Part shown: positions 21,353 to 30,265 of the stretch, piece by piece
Layout: each line of letters opens with the position of its first letter
How positions within the stretch are numbered: position 1 is the stretch's first letter
From: Vibrio agarivorans
GTDB lineage: Bacteria; Pseudomonadota; Gammaproteobacteria; Enterobacterales; Vibrionaceae
Length of the DNA stretch: 64,000 nt
Direction of reading: 5' to 3'
Assembly (NCBI RefSeq): GCF_030409635.1
Contig: NZ_JAUFQF010000004.1
Coordinates: forward strand, 654,241 to 718,240
Made by a program: the position numbers and the translations under genes
The notes under the pieces: model-generated
Told to the model about the DNA's origin: nothing
Seen by the model: the letters and a program-made list of their open reading frames with translations, nothing else
Database searches by the model: none

Positions 21353-21359
21353 ACCATTT

Positions 21360-21387
21360 AACAGGCTTCCCAATGGAGGCCTGTTTT
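21360..21387 (+). terminator. Terminator after aspA
   Basis: AACAGGC and GCCTGTT pair, with further TCC/GGA pairing inside, followed by TTTATT. It is probably a partial terminator before the dcu gene. Confidence 0.65.
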
Positions 21388-21503
21388 ATTCCCCGCGGGC
21401 TCAACTCTAGCCGTTTAGAGTGAGGGACTGCGGTATAAAAATATAAAAAGAAGCAACTTAGCTCAACCTACAAAAATGAAATAACACAACACAGGAGTTA
21501 AAC

Positions 21504-22823
21504 ATGTTTTTTATTGAGTTTGCCGTGGTACTGATATGTATCTTAATCGGTGCTCGTATTGGTGGTATCGGCCTTGGCGTTATGGGCGGTGTCGGTCTTG
21601 CGGTTTTGACCTTCGGTTTTGGTCTAGAACCTTCAAGCCCGCCAATCGACGTTATGCTGATGATCATGGCGGTGGTTGCAGCGGCAGCAGCAATGCAAGC
21701 GTCTGGCGGCTTGAACTACATGATCAAGATTGCTTCTAAAATCTTGCGCAAGAATCCAAAGCACATCACTTTTATCGCACCTCTAGTGACTTACTGCTTC
21801 ACCATTATGGCGGGTACTGGTCACGTTGCTTACTCAGTTCTTCCTGTTATCGCAGAAGTGAGTCGTCGCAGCGGTGTTCGTCCTGAACGTCCACTAGGTA
21901 TGGCAGTCATCGCTTCTCAGTTTGGTATCGTAGCAAGCCCGATCGCAGCAGCCGTTGTTGCATTGGTGGCGTTCCTTGAACCACAAGGTATTACACTAGG
22001 TACTGTACTGGCCGTGACCATTCCAGCCACTTTCTTTGGTCTAGCAACGGCATGTACGATCGTTAATAAGCTAGGTAAAGAGCTGACAGACGATCCTGAG
22101 TACCAACGTCGCCTGCAAGACCCACACTACCGCGCAGAGATGGAAGGTTCGGATACGCAAGACCCTGCTGAAATCGAGGTAACACCAACGGCGAAAAAAT
22201 CGGTTGGCCTTTTCCTATTCGGCTCTCTTATCGTGGTACTTATGGGCGCATTCCCATCACTTCGCCCAGCATTTGATGGCGTAGCAATGGGTATGGCACA
22301 CACGATTGAGATTGTGATGCTGACGGTTGCAGCACTGATCATTCTAATCTGTAAGCCAGACGGCATGGATATCACACAAGGTTCTGTGTTCCATGCGGGT
22401 ATGCGTGCGATTGTCGCTATCTTTGGTATTGCATGGCTTGGTAACACGCTAGTTGCAGGTCACGGCGATCTGGTAAAAGAGACGGTTTCAGGTCTTGTTG
22501 AGTTTGCACCGTGGACATTTGCTTTTGCTCTATTCGTGCTCTCTGTCATGGTTAACAGCCAAGGCGCTACGACTGCGGTATTGGTTCCTGTTGCGATCAC
22601 TATCGGTCTACCACCAGAAATCATCATTGCCACGTTTGTCGCAGTGAACGGTTACTTCTTTATTCCAAACTACGGCCCAATCATCGCTTCTATCGACTTT
22701 GATACAACGGGTACCACCAAGATTGGCAAGTACATCTTCAACCACAGCTTTATGGCTCCGGGTCTACTGAGTATGTTCTTTAGTATTCTCTACGGCCTGC
22801 TGCTAGCAAACATGTTTGTATAA
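21504..22823 (+). CDS. dcuB: Anaerobic C4-dicarboxylate transporter, Dcu family
   Basis: This 439-residue inner-membrane protein has about 10-12 hydrophobic segments. The sequence is of the DcuA/DcuB family, which exchanges fumarate or aspartate for succinate. Segments such as [26 protein letters not shown] and [14 protein letters not shown] are closer to E. coli DcuB than to DcuA, so I use that symbol with caution. It is downstream of aspA, as expected for a fumarate respiration or aspartate uptake role. Confidence 0.88.
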   Translation: MFFIEFAVVLICILIGARIGGIGLGVMGGVGLAVLTFGFGLEPSSPPIDVMLMIMAVVAAAAAMQASGGLNYMIKIASKILRKNPKHITFIAPLVTYCFTIMAGTGHVAYSVLPVIAEVSRRSGVRPERPLGMAVIASQFGIVASPIAAAVVALVAFLEPQGITLGTVLAVTIPATFFGLATACTIVNKLGKELTDDPEYQRRLQDPHYRAEMEGSDTQDPAEIEVTPTAKKSVGLFLFGSLIVVLMGAFPSLRPAFDGVAMGMAHTIEIVMLTVAALIILICKPDGMDITQGSVFHAGMRAIVAIFGIAWLGNTLVAGHGDLVKETVSGLVEFAPWTFAFALFVLSVMVNSQGATTAVLVPVAITIGLPPEIIIATFVAVNGYFFIPNYGPIIASIDFDTTGTTKIGKYIFNHSFMAPGLLSMFFSILYGLLLANMFV

Positions 22824-22842
22824 ACGCATTTGCTCTCACTTC

Positions 22843-22868
22843 AACACCCGCCTATCTGGCGGGTGTTT
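22843..22868 (+). terminator. Terminator of the dcu gene
   Basis: AACACCCGCC and GGCGGGTGTT form a 10-bp stem around a 5-base loop, followed by TTATTTT. Confidence 0.85.
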
Positions 22869-22952
22869 TATTTTCGCCATTTGAAACTAAATCCTTCTTC
22901 GCACGGTCTGATGAGTTAATATACAACTATCTCAACTCAGCAGTCGGATAAT

Positions 22953-24767
22953 ATGCGCGTTATATTTTCTCTTTTTGTTCTTCTTGTTAGCTTTGCTAGC
23001 ACCCCTGCTTGGGCCCTTTTCTCTAACAATAGCTCACAAGAGTTGAGCTTTGGCCAGAGCGACAACCGCTTTGTACCTGTCGATGAGGCATTTCCTTTTA
23101 ATGCGCTTCAACAAGACAATCGCGTCTTTATCGATTGGCAGGTCAAAGAAGGCTATTACCTCTATCAAGAGCGCATGAATATTTCGGTAGACAATGCCTC
23201 TCTTGAGCCCTACCAACTGACTGCGGGTGAGCCATATCATGATGAGTTTTTTGGTGATGTGAATATCTACACAACACCATTGTACCTAGAGCTGAGCCTA
23301 GCCGACTACCAACCAGGGGCACAACTGTTTGTTCAGTATCAAGGCTGTGCTAAATCTGGATTTTGCTACCCACCAGAAACTCGTGTTATCGAACTGACAG
23401 AGTTTACTAATGCCTCGCAAACCCAAGCGAGTTCACCTGAGCAAGTGCCAGCACCGACTCAAGACGCAGAGTCAGCAGCACTCAATGATTTTTCAGCGCC
23501 AGTCAGCCAATCTGAAAACCTAGCTAGCACACTAGGTGATAACTGGTGGACACCCGCACTCTTCCTACTGCTAGGTGTTGGTTTAGCCTTCACGCCTTGC
23601 GTACTGCCAATGTATCCCATCCTAACCAGTATCGTGCTTGGCCAAGGCAAGATCTCTGCGAAGAAAGCCCTAGGGCTCTCATTTGTCTACGTGCAAGGCA
23701 TGGCCCTGACTTATACTTTACTCGGCTTAGTCGTCGCTTCTGCTGGCATGCAGTTTCAAGCCGCGATGCAACACCCAGCGGTACTCATTACGCTAAGTGC
23801 TGTGTTTGTAGCTCTGTCGCTTTCAATGTTTGGAGTTTACACTTTGCAACTACCAGCGAGTGTTCAGACATGGCTCAATAACCTCAGCAACAAGCAGCAA
23901 GGTGGCAATATTTTTGGGGTATTTGCGATGGGAGCGATTTCTGGCTTGGTTTGCTCACCATGCACCACAGCGCCATTGTCTGGCGCGCTGCTCTATGTGG
24001 CACAAAGTGGCGACTTGCTGACTGGAGCGACTGCGCTCTACGCCTTAGCGCTTGGAATGGGTACCCCACTGATTTTAGTCGCCGTGTTTGGCAATAAATT
24101 GCTGCCGAAAGCAGGAGAGTGGATGGATACGGTTAAGGTCATGTTTGGCTTTATCTTGCTTGCTGCACCGCTATTCTTATTAGAGCGTATCTTACCGAGT
24201 GTTTGGGCATCTGTGTTGTGGACATTGCTCGGCATTGGCGCATTTGGCTGGTTATATCACATCAAAAACAAACTTCCTTTTGGGAGTTGGAAGCAAAGCT
24301 TGGTCGGGGTTGTGGCTGTGCTCGGGTTGATTGCCTCGTTACAACCCGCGCTCAATCATTGGTTTGGTTCATCGATGGGCAACACTTCAGCTCAGGTTGA
24401 GTTTATTCAAATCGAAACCGTTGAAGATCTTGAGCATCAACTGGCCCTCGCTCAGCAAAATAACCAACCTGTGATGCTAGACTTCTATGCTGACTGGTGC
24501 GTTGCGTGTAAAGAGTTTGAAAAATACACATTTCATGAAACCCAAGTTGAGCAAGAGCTTCAGAAATTTGTACTACTACAAGCGGATGTGACACGAAATC
24601 GTGCACAAGACATCGCCTTGCTACAACATCTGCAAGTATTAGGTTTACCCACCATTGACTTCTGGAACGGTCAAGGTGAGCGCATCTCCAACGTACGTGT
24701 CACTGGCTTTATGGCCGCTGAGCCTTTCCTGACACATTTGCAGCGTGTTTCTCAAAGCGAACAATAA
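22953..24767 (+). CDS. dsbD: Thiol:disulfide interchange protein DsbD
   Basis: This 604-residue protein moves electrons from cytoplasmic thioredoxin to periplasmic partners such as DsbC. It has a signal peptide ending near PAWA, an N-terminal periplasmic domain with the Cys pair in [11 protein letters not shown], and a membrane domain of eight helices with one Cys in [10 protein letters not shown] and another in [12 protein letters not shown]. The C-terminal thioredoxin-like domain carries [11 protein letters not shown]. All redox cysteines are present. The gene is flanked by a terminator upstream. Confidence 0.97.
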   Translation: MRVIFSLFVLLVSFASTPAWALFSNNSSQELSFGQSDNRFVPVDEAFPFNALQQDNRVFIDWQVKEGYYLYQERMNISVDNASLEPYQLTAGEPYHDEFFGDVNIYTTPLYLELSLADYQPGAQLFVQYQGCAKSGFCYPPETRVIELTEFTNASQTQASSPEQVPAPTQDAESAALNDFSAPVSQSENLASTLGDNWWTPALFLLLGVGLAFTPCVLPMYPILTSIVLGQGKISAKKALGLSFVYVQGMALTYTLLGLVVASAGMQFQAAMQHPAVLITLSAVFVALSLSMFGVYTLQLPASVQTWLNNLSNKQQGGNIFGVFAMGAISGLVCSPCTTAPLSGALLYVAQSGDLLTGATALYALALGMGTPLILVAVFGNKLLPKAGEWMDTVKVMFGFILLAAPLFLLERILPSVWASVLWTLLGIGAFGWLYHIKNKLPFGSWKQSLVGVVAVLGLIASLQPALNHWFGSSMGNTSAQVEFIQIETVEDLEHQLALAQQNNQPVMLDFYADWCVACKEFEKYTFHETQVEQELQKFVLLQADVTRNRAQDIALLQHLQVLGLPTIDFWNGQGERISNVRVTGFMAAEPFLTHLQRVSQSEQ

Positions 24768-24867
24768 AACCCGATAGAGTTCAGACTTTCAGTGGACAGG
24801 CATTGTCCACTGAGCATTTCATGTCAATAATTGAATAAGGTTCAATAGGTAATCTACATGGAGTGTC

Positions 24868-25497
24868 ATGGACTCGACGTACACCATCATCATTGCCGAT
24901 GATCACCCCCTATTTCGTAACGCCCTATTCCAATCCATTCATATGGCGATTGGCGGTACTTCTCTGCTTGAAGCCGACTCATTGGCCGCTCTGTTGAGCC
25001 TGTTAGAAAAAGATCCCGAACCCGACCTGCTTCTGCTTGATCTCAAAATGCCCGGAGCGAATGGGATGTCTGGATTGATCCAGCTGCGCGCTGAATATCC
25101 AGAGCTGCCGATTGTTGTGGTTTCTGCCAGCGAAGAGCCTGCCGTGGTCACGCAAGTGAAAAGCCACGGCGCTTATGGCTTTATTCCGAAATCAAGCGAT
25201 ATGAAAACCCTGGTTGCCGCGCTTAACCAAGTGCTTGAAGGGGAGCCCTACTTTCCTGCAGAGCTTATCTCTGATGAAGCCGCATGCAGTGATTTGGCAC
25301 AAAAGATTTCCACCCTTACCCCTCAGCAATACAAGGTGTTAGGCATGCTGTCTGACGGCCTACTCAATAAGCAGATCGCGTATGAGTTGAATGTGTCAGA
25401 GGCGACAATAAAGGCTCATATGACGGCGATATTCAGAAAGCTGGATGTGAAGAACCGCACTCAAGCCGTCATTTTGCTACAAGAGATGCAGACATAA
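24868..25497 (+). CDS. crbR: LuxR-family response regulator CrbR
   Basis: This 209-residue response regulator has a receiver domain with acidic residues in IIADDHPLF, phosphoacceptor Asp58 in LLLLDLKMPG and Lys in GFIPKSSD. It is followed by a GerE/LuxR helix-turn-helix near residues 145-205 (GLLNKQIAYELNVSEATIKAHM). It resembles V. cholerae CrbR, the partner of the transporter-kinase CrbS that activates acs, and both crbS and acs are within 14 kb here. The neighbourhood makes the name likely. A GGAG ribosome site precedes the ATG. Confidence 0.88.
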   Translation: MDSTYTIIIADDHPLFRNALFQSIHMAIGGTSLLEADSLAALLSLLEKDPEPDLLLLDLKMPGANGMSGLIQLRAEYPELPIVVVSASEEPAVVTQVKSHGAYGFIPKSSDMKTLVAALNQVLEGEPYFPAELISDEAACSDLAQKISTLTPQQYKVLGMLSDGLLNKQIAYELNVSEATIKAHMTAIFRKLDVKNRTQAVILLQEMQT

Positions 25498-25537
25498 AAA
25501 AAAGCGCTTGCTCAAATCAATGAGCAAGCGCTTTTAA
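25497..25537. terminator. Bidirectional terminator between crbR and nhaP2
   Basis: AAAAGCGCTTGCTCA and TGAGCAAGCGCTTTT form a 15-bp perfect stem around AATCAA, flanked by an A-run. It lies between converging genes and serves both. Confidence 0.92.
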
Positions 25538-25552
25538 TAAGAAACCAATGGG

Positions 25553-27295
25553 TTATATCGTCTCTAGCTGCGACTCTGACTCTGGCAGCCCTAAGCCGAC
25601 CTTAGTCACTTTGTGCTCATGCACATCAGCAACAACCCAGTGTAGCCCTTGCCACTCAAAGCTATCACCAAGCACGGGATAAGCGCTCAGTTCACTCTCC
25701 ACCAGCTCTTTCAGGGTTAATTGCCCTTCAAGCTCTGACACTTCAACACCGTAGTAGCATGTAACGTCTTTTACCAAGCTATCGACATCCAAAAAGAAAT
25801 CACCAAAGAAACGTGGAGCCGCCTCTTCTTCCGGAGCTTCACTAAACAGTAAGCTCAGTGCATCGAGATCTTTGTCTTGCCCAAGAACGCACAACGTATC
25901 GTTGGCTTCTAGCACGGTACTACCTGATGGGTGGAGTAACTTCTCACCACGGAACACCGCTGTAATGCGTGTTCCCTCCGGCATTGCCAAGCGCTTAAGC
26001 GGCTCACCAATACACCACTTCTCTTCTTTCAAACGATAAACAAACATCTCCCACTCACTTGCGCGAAAGATCTCAATTCCGGTGCGTGAAATAGGAGTGG
26101 GCTTTGGTGGAAGCGTCACATCCGCCATGCGTGCCGCTTTCATTAAGCTCCCCCCTTGAACTAAGAGAGAAACCATTACCACAAAGAAGGCAATGTTGAA
26201 GTAGAGCTGCGCATTCTCAAGCCCCGCCATCATCGGGAACACGGCAAGAATGATAGGCACCGCACCTCGAAGGCCAACCCAAGAGATAAACTTTCGCTCT
26301 TTAGTGGTAAAACTCTTAAATGGCAGCAGACCAATCCACACGGCAATCGGGCGCGCAAAAAAGATCATACCAAATGCGAGCGCGAGTCCCGGCAGCATAA
26401 TGTCGATAAGGGTTGATGGTGTCACCAATAAACCCAGAACCAAGAACATGGCAATTTGGCTCATCCAGGTCATGCCATCCAACACGTTTAAAATTGAGTG
26501 ACGGAAGCTGGTCGGCTTATTGCCAATCAAAAGCCCCGCAAGGTAGATAGAAAGAATGCCGCTGCCGCCCAGTTTATTGGATAACGCAAACAGCGCCACA
26601 CCGCCGCCAATAACCAATACAGAATATAGCCCTTCATGAAGCTCGACACGATTAACTAGCGACCACAGCAGCCAACCACCACCAAGACCAATTAGCGCCC
26701 CGACACCAAACTGCATGCCAAAGCTAGTCAATAGGAAAGAGACCCCCATATCCGCTTCAGGGTTAGCAAGAATAGCAATGAGCGTCACGGTAAGAAAAAC
26801 AGCCATCGGATCATTGGTGCCAGATTCGATCTCAAGCGTTGAACCTACACGCTCATTCAAACTCTGCCCCTTCAGCATAGAGAAGACCGCAGCAGCATCG
26901 GTTGAACCAACAATAGCCCCAACCAAAATGCCTTGCAGCAGAGAGAGGTCAAACAACCAAGCGGCCATCAGCCCGGTCAATGTGGAAGTTAATGCAACGC
27001 CGATAGTGGCCAACGAGAGTGAAGGCCAAAACGCGACTCTAAAGCTCGAAACTTTCGTTCGCATGCCGCCATCGAGCAGAATAATCGCCAGAGCTAAATT
27101 ACTGATGAGATACGTTAGTGAGTAATCGTTAAAAGCAATACGTCCGGGGCCATCCTCTCCCGCAAGCATACCGACGACAAGAAAGATCAGTAGGATCGGC
27201 ACACCTAACTTTGACGATGCACGGCTCAGCAGTACGCTGAGAACGATGAGAATCGCCCCAGTTAGAAAAAGGCTATCGATCATATTTGCGTCCAA
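25553..27295 (-). CDS. nhaP2: K+/H+ antiporter NhaP2 (CvrA)
   Basis: This 580-residue CPA1-type antiporter has about 12-13 membrane helices and then a cytoplasmic tail (about residues 395-580) containing a TrkA-C-like domain. Family motifs include [18 protein letters not shown] helix 1-2, [12 protein letters not shown] and the ESGTNDPMA segment with functional Asp/Asn residues. The V. cholerae homologue exchanges K+ for H+. The start is a TTG at 27295, preceded by AGGAGGA at good spacing. It gives [10 protein letters not shown], aligning with the E. coli start MDATTIISLF, so I prefer it to the ATG four codons inside. Confidence 0.93.
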   Translation of the reverse strand: MDANMIDSLFLTGAILIVLSVLLSRASSKLGVPILLIFLVVGMLAGEDGPGRIAFNDYSLTYLISNLALAIILLDGGMRTKVSSFRVAFWPSLSLATIGVALTSTLTGLMAAWLFDLSLLQGILVGAIVGSTDAAAVFSMLKGQSLNERVGSTLEIESGTNDPMAVFLTVTLIAILANPEADMGVSFLLTSFGMQFGVGALIGLGGGWLLWSLVNRVELHEGLYSVLVIGGGVALFALSNKLGGSGILSIYLAGLLIGNKPTSFRHSILNVLDGMTWMSQIAMFLVLGLLVTPSTLIDIMLPGLALAFGMIFFARPIAVWIGLLPFKSFTTKERKFISWVGLRGAVPIILAVFPMMAGLENAQLYFNIAFFVVMVSLLVQGGSLMKAARMADVTLPPKPTPISRTGIEIFRASEWEMFVYRLKEEKWCIGEPLKRLAMPEGTRITAVFRGEKLLHPSGSTVLEANDTLCVLGQDKDLDALSLLFSEAPEEEAAPRFFGDFFLDVDSLVKDVTCYYGVEVSELEGQLTLKELVESELSAYPVLGDSFEWQGLHWVVADVHEHKVTKVGLGLPESESQLETI

Positions 27296-27625
27296 GTGGT
27301 TCCTCCTACTGCAACAAAAAATAGAATAAAATTATAACAAACCAATTTTAATAACTCTTTGCTATATCCTAAAATGACACATCCCTTAACATTTCTTATC
27401 ACTCACGCTCTAAGTCACGTAATTCATAGGGTTATAGACATTAGACCTTTGGCTAATTTAACACCTTTTCTACAAACAATATTGCCCTTTTTACAACAAA
27501 ATCTCGCCCATTCTCACTCTACATTCACCATTTTTGCCGACTAAAGTTGAACAGAGAAGCACGAATTACCTTGCTATGTTAGTTCTTGAAACATTTCATT
27601 AACAACACATCGTAAGGAGACGGCA
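27296..27625. promoter_or_regulatory. Divergent promoter region of nhaP2 and the symporter operon
   Basis: This AT-rich gap of 330 bp has no convincing gene; a 61-codon open frame at 27359 lacks a ribosome site and family resemblance. It must hold promoters for nhaP2 (leftward) and the small-subunit/symporter pair (rightward, with AAGGAGA before 27626). A CTGCAACAAAA stretch near 27307 faintly resembles the tandem repeat before acs. Confidence 0.4.
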
Positions 27626-27889
27626 ATGGCATTTGAAAGTCAGGAACGCGCCAAAGCCTATTGGGATAAAAACGTTAAATTGATGATCAGTCTAATGGTG
27701 GTCTGGTTCGTCGTATCGTTTGGGTGCGGGATTTTATTTGTTGATGTCCTTAACCAATTCCAAATCGGAGGCTACAAACTGGGCTTCTGGTTCGCACAGC
27801 AAGGCTCTATCTATACCTTCCTTGTCATCATTTTTTATTATGCGTGGAAAATGCGTCAGCTTGACCGCGAATTTGGCGTTGATGAGTAA
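27626..27889 (+). CDS. DUF4212 small subunit of a sodium:solute symporter
   Basis: This is an 87-residue membrane protein with two hydrophobic helices (about residues 18-42 and 52-75). It matches the DUF4212 family (TIGR03647 as I recall), described as a probable small subunit found almost always directly before a sodium:solute symporter. That arrangement holds here: the large subunit begins 12 bp downstream with AAGGAG between. The conserved start of the family, ERAKAYWDKNVKLM, is present. Confidence 0.92.
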   Translation: MAFESQERAKAYWDKNVKLMISLMVVWFVVSFGCGILFVDVLNQFQIGGYKLGFWFAQQGSIYTFLVIIFYYAWKMRQLDREFGVDE

Positions 27890-27901
27890 GGAGTATCTCA
27901 G

Positions 27902-29629
27902 ATGGACTTGAAAACAATTACCTACATTGTGGTAGGTGCTACGTTCCTTCTCTATATCGGTATTGCGATCTGGGCTAGAGCAGGGTCTACCAAAGAGTTT
28001 TATGTGGCTGGCGGCGGTGTAAACCCTATCGCTAACGGCATGGCAACCGCCGCTGACTGGATGTCGGCTGCATCATTTATTTCTATGGCGGGTCTTATTG
28101 CCTTTATGGGATACGGCGGCTCGGTATTCCTAATGGGCTGGACCGGTGGCTATGTGCTGCTCGCACTGCTGCTTGCACCCTACCTACGCAAATTTGGCAA
28201 ATTTACCGTTCCAGAGTTTGTTGGCGAACGCTTCTACTCTAAAGCTGCCCGTATTGTGGCGGTTGTGTGTTTGATCATCGCCTCTGTCACCTATGTTATC
28301 GGTCAGATGAAAGGGGTTGGCGTTGCGTTTGGTCGCTTCTTAGAGGTGGATTACGCGACCGGGCTTGGCATCGGGATGTGTATCGTCTTTATCTATGCCG
28401 TTATGGGCGGTATGAAAGGGATTACCTACACGCAGATTGCTCAATATTGTGTCCTCATTCTTGCTTACACTATCCCTGCAATATTTATCTCTCTGCAACT
28501 AACAGGACACCCACTCCCACAAATCGGCTTAGGTAGCACAATGGCCGGTACCGATGTCTATCTGCTTGATAGGCTCGACCAGGTGGTCACAGAGCTTGGG
28601 TTTACCGAATACACCACTGCGGTGCGGGGCGACACCCTCAATATGTTCGTGTACACCATGTCATTAATGATCGGTACAGCCGGTTTGCCACACGTAATTA
28701 TCCGCTTCTTCACCGTACCAAAAGTGCGAGATGCAAGAACGTCTGCAGGTTGGGCATTAGTGTTTATTGCGATCCTTTACACAACTGCGCCAGCAGTAGC
28801 TGCTATGGCTCGCCTCAACTTGATGGACACCGTAAACCCAGCCCAAGGTCAGCACCTTGTTTATGATGAACGCCCTGCATGGTTTAAAAACTGGGAAAAA
28901 ACCGGATTGCTTGGCTTTGATGATAAGAATGGCGATGGACAGATTCAGTACACCTCTGATGCTGCGACCAATGAGCTGAAAGTGGATCGCGATATCATGG
29001 TGCTGGCAAACCCTGAAATTGCAAAACTGCCAAATTGGGTGATTGCACTGGTAGCAGCGGGTGGTCTAGCGGCCGCACTCTCAACCGCAGCCGGTCTACT
29101 ATTGGCTATCTCCTCAGCGATATCGCATGACTTAATCAAGGGGGTGATTAACCCCAATATCTCAGAGAAGAAAGAACTGCTCGCCAGTCGAATATCGATG
29201 GCCGTGGCCATCGGGGTCGCAGGGTATCTCGGGCTCAATCCACCAGGCTTTGCCGCTGGTACGGTTGCCCTCGCCTTTGGCCTGGCTGCCTCATCAATAT
29301 TCCCGGCCTTGATGATGGGTATCTTCAGCAAAACCATCAATAAAGAGGGAGCGATTGCCGGTATGATCGCGGGTATCAGCGTCACCTTGTTCTATGTGTT
29401 CCAACATAAAGGCGTGCTGTTTATCTCTGATTGGACCTATCTAGAAAGCTGGGGCAGCAACTGGTTCCTAGGTATTGAGCCAAATGCCTTCGGTGCAATT
29501 GGTGCTCTGTTCAACTTCATCGTAGCGTTTGCCGTCTCGAGAGTCACCGCAGAGACACCGCAAGAAGTGAAAGATCTGGTTGAACACGTTCGCGTACCAG
29601 CTGGCGCTGGTGAAGCAACGTCTCACTAA
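27902..29629 (+). CDS. Sodium:solute symporter, VC_2705 type (probable acetate/carboxylate uptake)
   Basis: This 575-residue SSS/SLC5-family transporter has about 13 membrane helices. The N-terminal family motif region FYVAGGGVNPIANGMATAAD is present. It belongs to the subfamily paired with DUF4212 (TIGR03648 as I recall). A hydrophilic insert of about 60 residues near 320-375 includes an EF-hand-like loop, DKNGDGQIQYTS (residues 341-352). Its placement beside crbR, crbS and acs suggests acetate or another short-chain acid as substrate, but this is inference. A terminator follows directly. Confidence 0.9.
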   Translation: MDLKTITYIVVGATFLLYIGIAIWARAGSTKEFYVAGGGVNPIANGMATAADWMSAASFISMAGLIAFMGYGGSVFLMGWTGGYVLLALLLAPYLRKFGKFTVPEFVGERFYSKAARIVAVVCLIIASVTYVIGQMKGVGVAFGRFLEVDYATGLGIGMCIVFIYAVMGGMKGITYTQIAQYCVLILAYTIPAIFISLQLTGHPLPQIGLGSTMAGTDVYLLDRLDQVVTELGFTEYTTAVRGDTLNMFVYTMSLMIGTAGLPHVIIRFFTVPKVRDARTSAGWALVFIAILYTTAPAVAAMARLNLMDTVNPAQGQHLVYDERPAWFKNWEKTGLLGFDDKNGDGQIQYTSDAATNELKVDRDIMVLANPEIAKLPNWVIALVAAGGLAAALSTAAGLLLAISSAISHDLIKGVINPNISEKKELLASRISMAVAIGVAGYLGLNPPGFAAGTVALAFGLAASSIFPALMMGIFSKTINKEGAIAGMIAGISVTLFYVFQHKGVLFISDWTYLESWGSNWFLGIEPNAFGAIGALFNFIVAFAVSRVTAETPQEVKDLVEHVRVPAGAGEATSH

Positions 29630-29647
29630 ACTCTGCCTTGAGTGCAC

Positions 29648-29669
29648 AAAAGCCCCTACGGGGGCTTTT
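29648..29669 (+). terminator. Terminator of the symporter operon
   Basis: AAAAGCCCC and GGGGCTTTT form a perfect stem around TACG, followed by a C/T-rich tract, 18 bp after the symporter stop. Confidence 0.88.
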
Positions 29670-29742
29670 CTTCTCTCACCAATGCGTTAACTTATTCATA
29701 TCTATACTTTTCGCTTTAATATACTGCTGCAAGGAAGCCTGC

Positions 29743-30234
29743 ATGTTTAAAAATAAGCACTTTATCGTCGCACTGATTGTCGCACCTATTTTGGCGATTA
29801 TCGCTTACTTGGGGATTGATATTGCCGTTAGTGAAAAGCCTCATGCGGCCAAGAAAGGAGAAACTTATAAGCTCGTCAGCAAATCCAACTGCCGCTACAC
29901 CAGTGGGCTATGCGATATGGAGAACGGCGACTTTAAGATTCAATTTCGCTCAGAAACCCTATCAAGCGATCAGCTTGCACTCAGTCTCAAAGCCGCCATT
30001 CCACTGCAAGGGATAAAGGTATCACTGGTCGATAATCAACAAGACCAAGCTTCGCCCATTGCCATGATAGCTAGCGATGATAGTGCCCAACAATGGCAAG
30101 TTTCTTTACCTGCCCCTGCATCGCAAGAGAGTTGGTTGCGAGTGGCTGTGCAAGCTAATGACAGTGTTTACTACGGTGACACACAAACTGCATTTGTAGT
30201 TTATGAGACGCTGCTCAATCAAGACCAAGAATAG
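29743..30234 (+). CDS. Hypothetical membrane-anchored protein
   Basis: I do not recognise a named family with certainty. The 163-residue product, starting at ATG 29743 after AAGGAAG, has one N-terminal membrane helix (about residues 8-28). An extracytoplasmic domain of about 130 residues follows, with a Cys pair in NCRYTSGLCD and alternating hydrophobic residues suggesting a beta-sandwich. It somewhat resembles FixH-type accessory proteins. It follows a terminator, so it has its own promoter, and it converges on crbS with 31 bp between the stops. Confidence 0.7.
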   Translation: MFKNKHFIVALIVAPILAIIAYLGIDIAVSEKPHAAKKGETYKLVSKSNCRYTSGLCDMENGDFKIQFRSETLSSDQLALSLKAAIPLQGIKVSLVDNQQDQASPIAMIASDDSAQQWQVSLPAPASQESWLRVAVQANDSVYYGDTQTAFVVYETLLNQDQE

Positions 30235-30265
30235 TCATATTCACACCATCGTTGTGAGCATGACC

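Noticed and set aside
27359..27544. 61-codon open frame on the plus strand between nhaP2 and the DUF4212 gene.
   Set aside because: There is no ribosome site and no family resemblance, and the region is an expected promoter gap.
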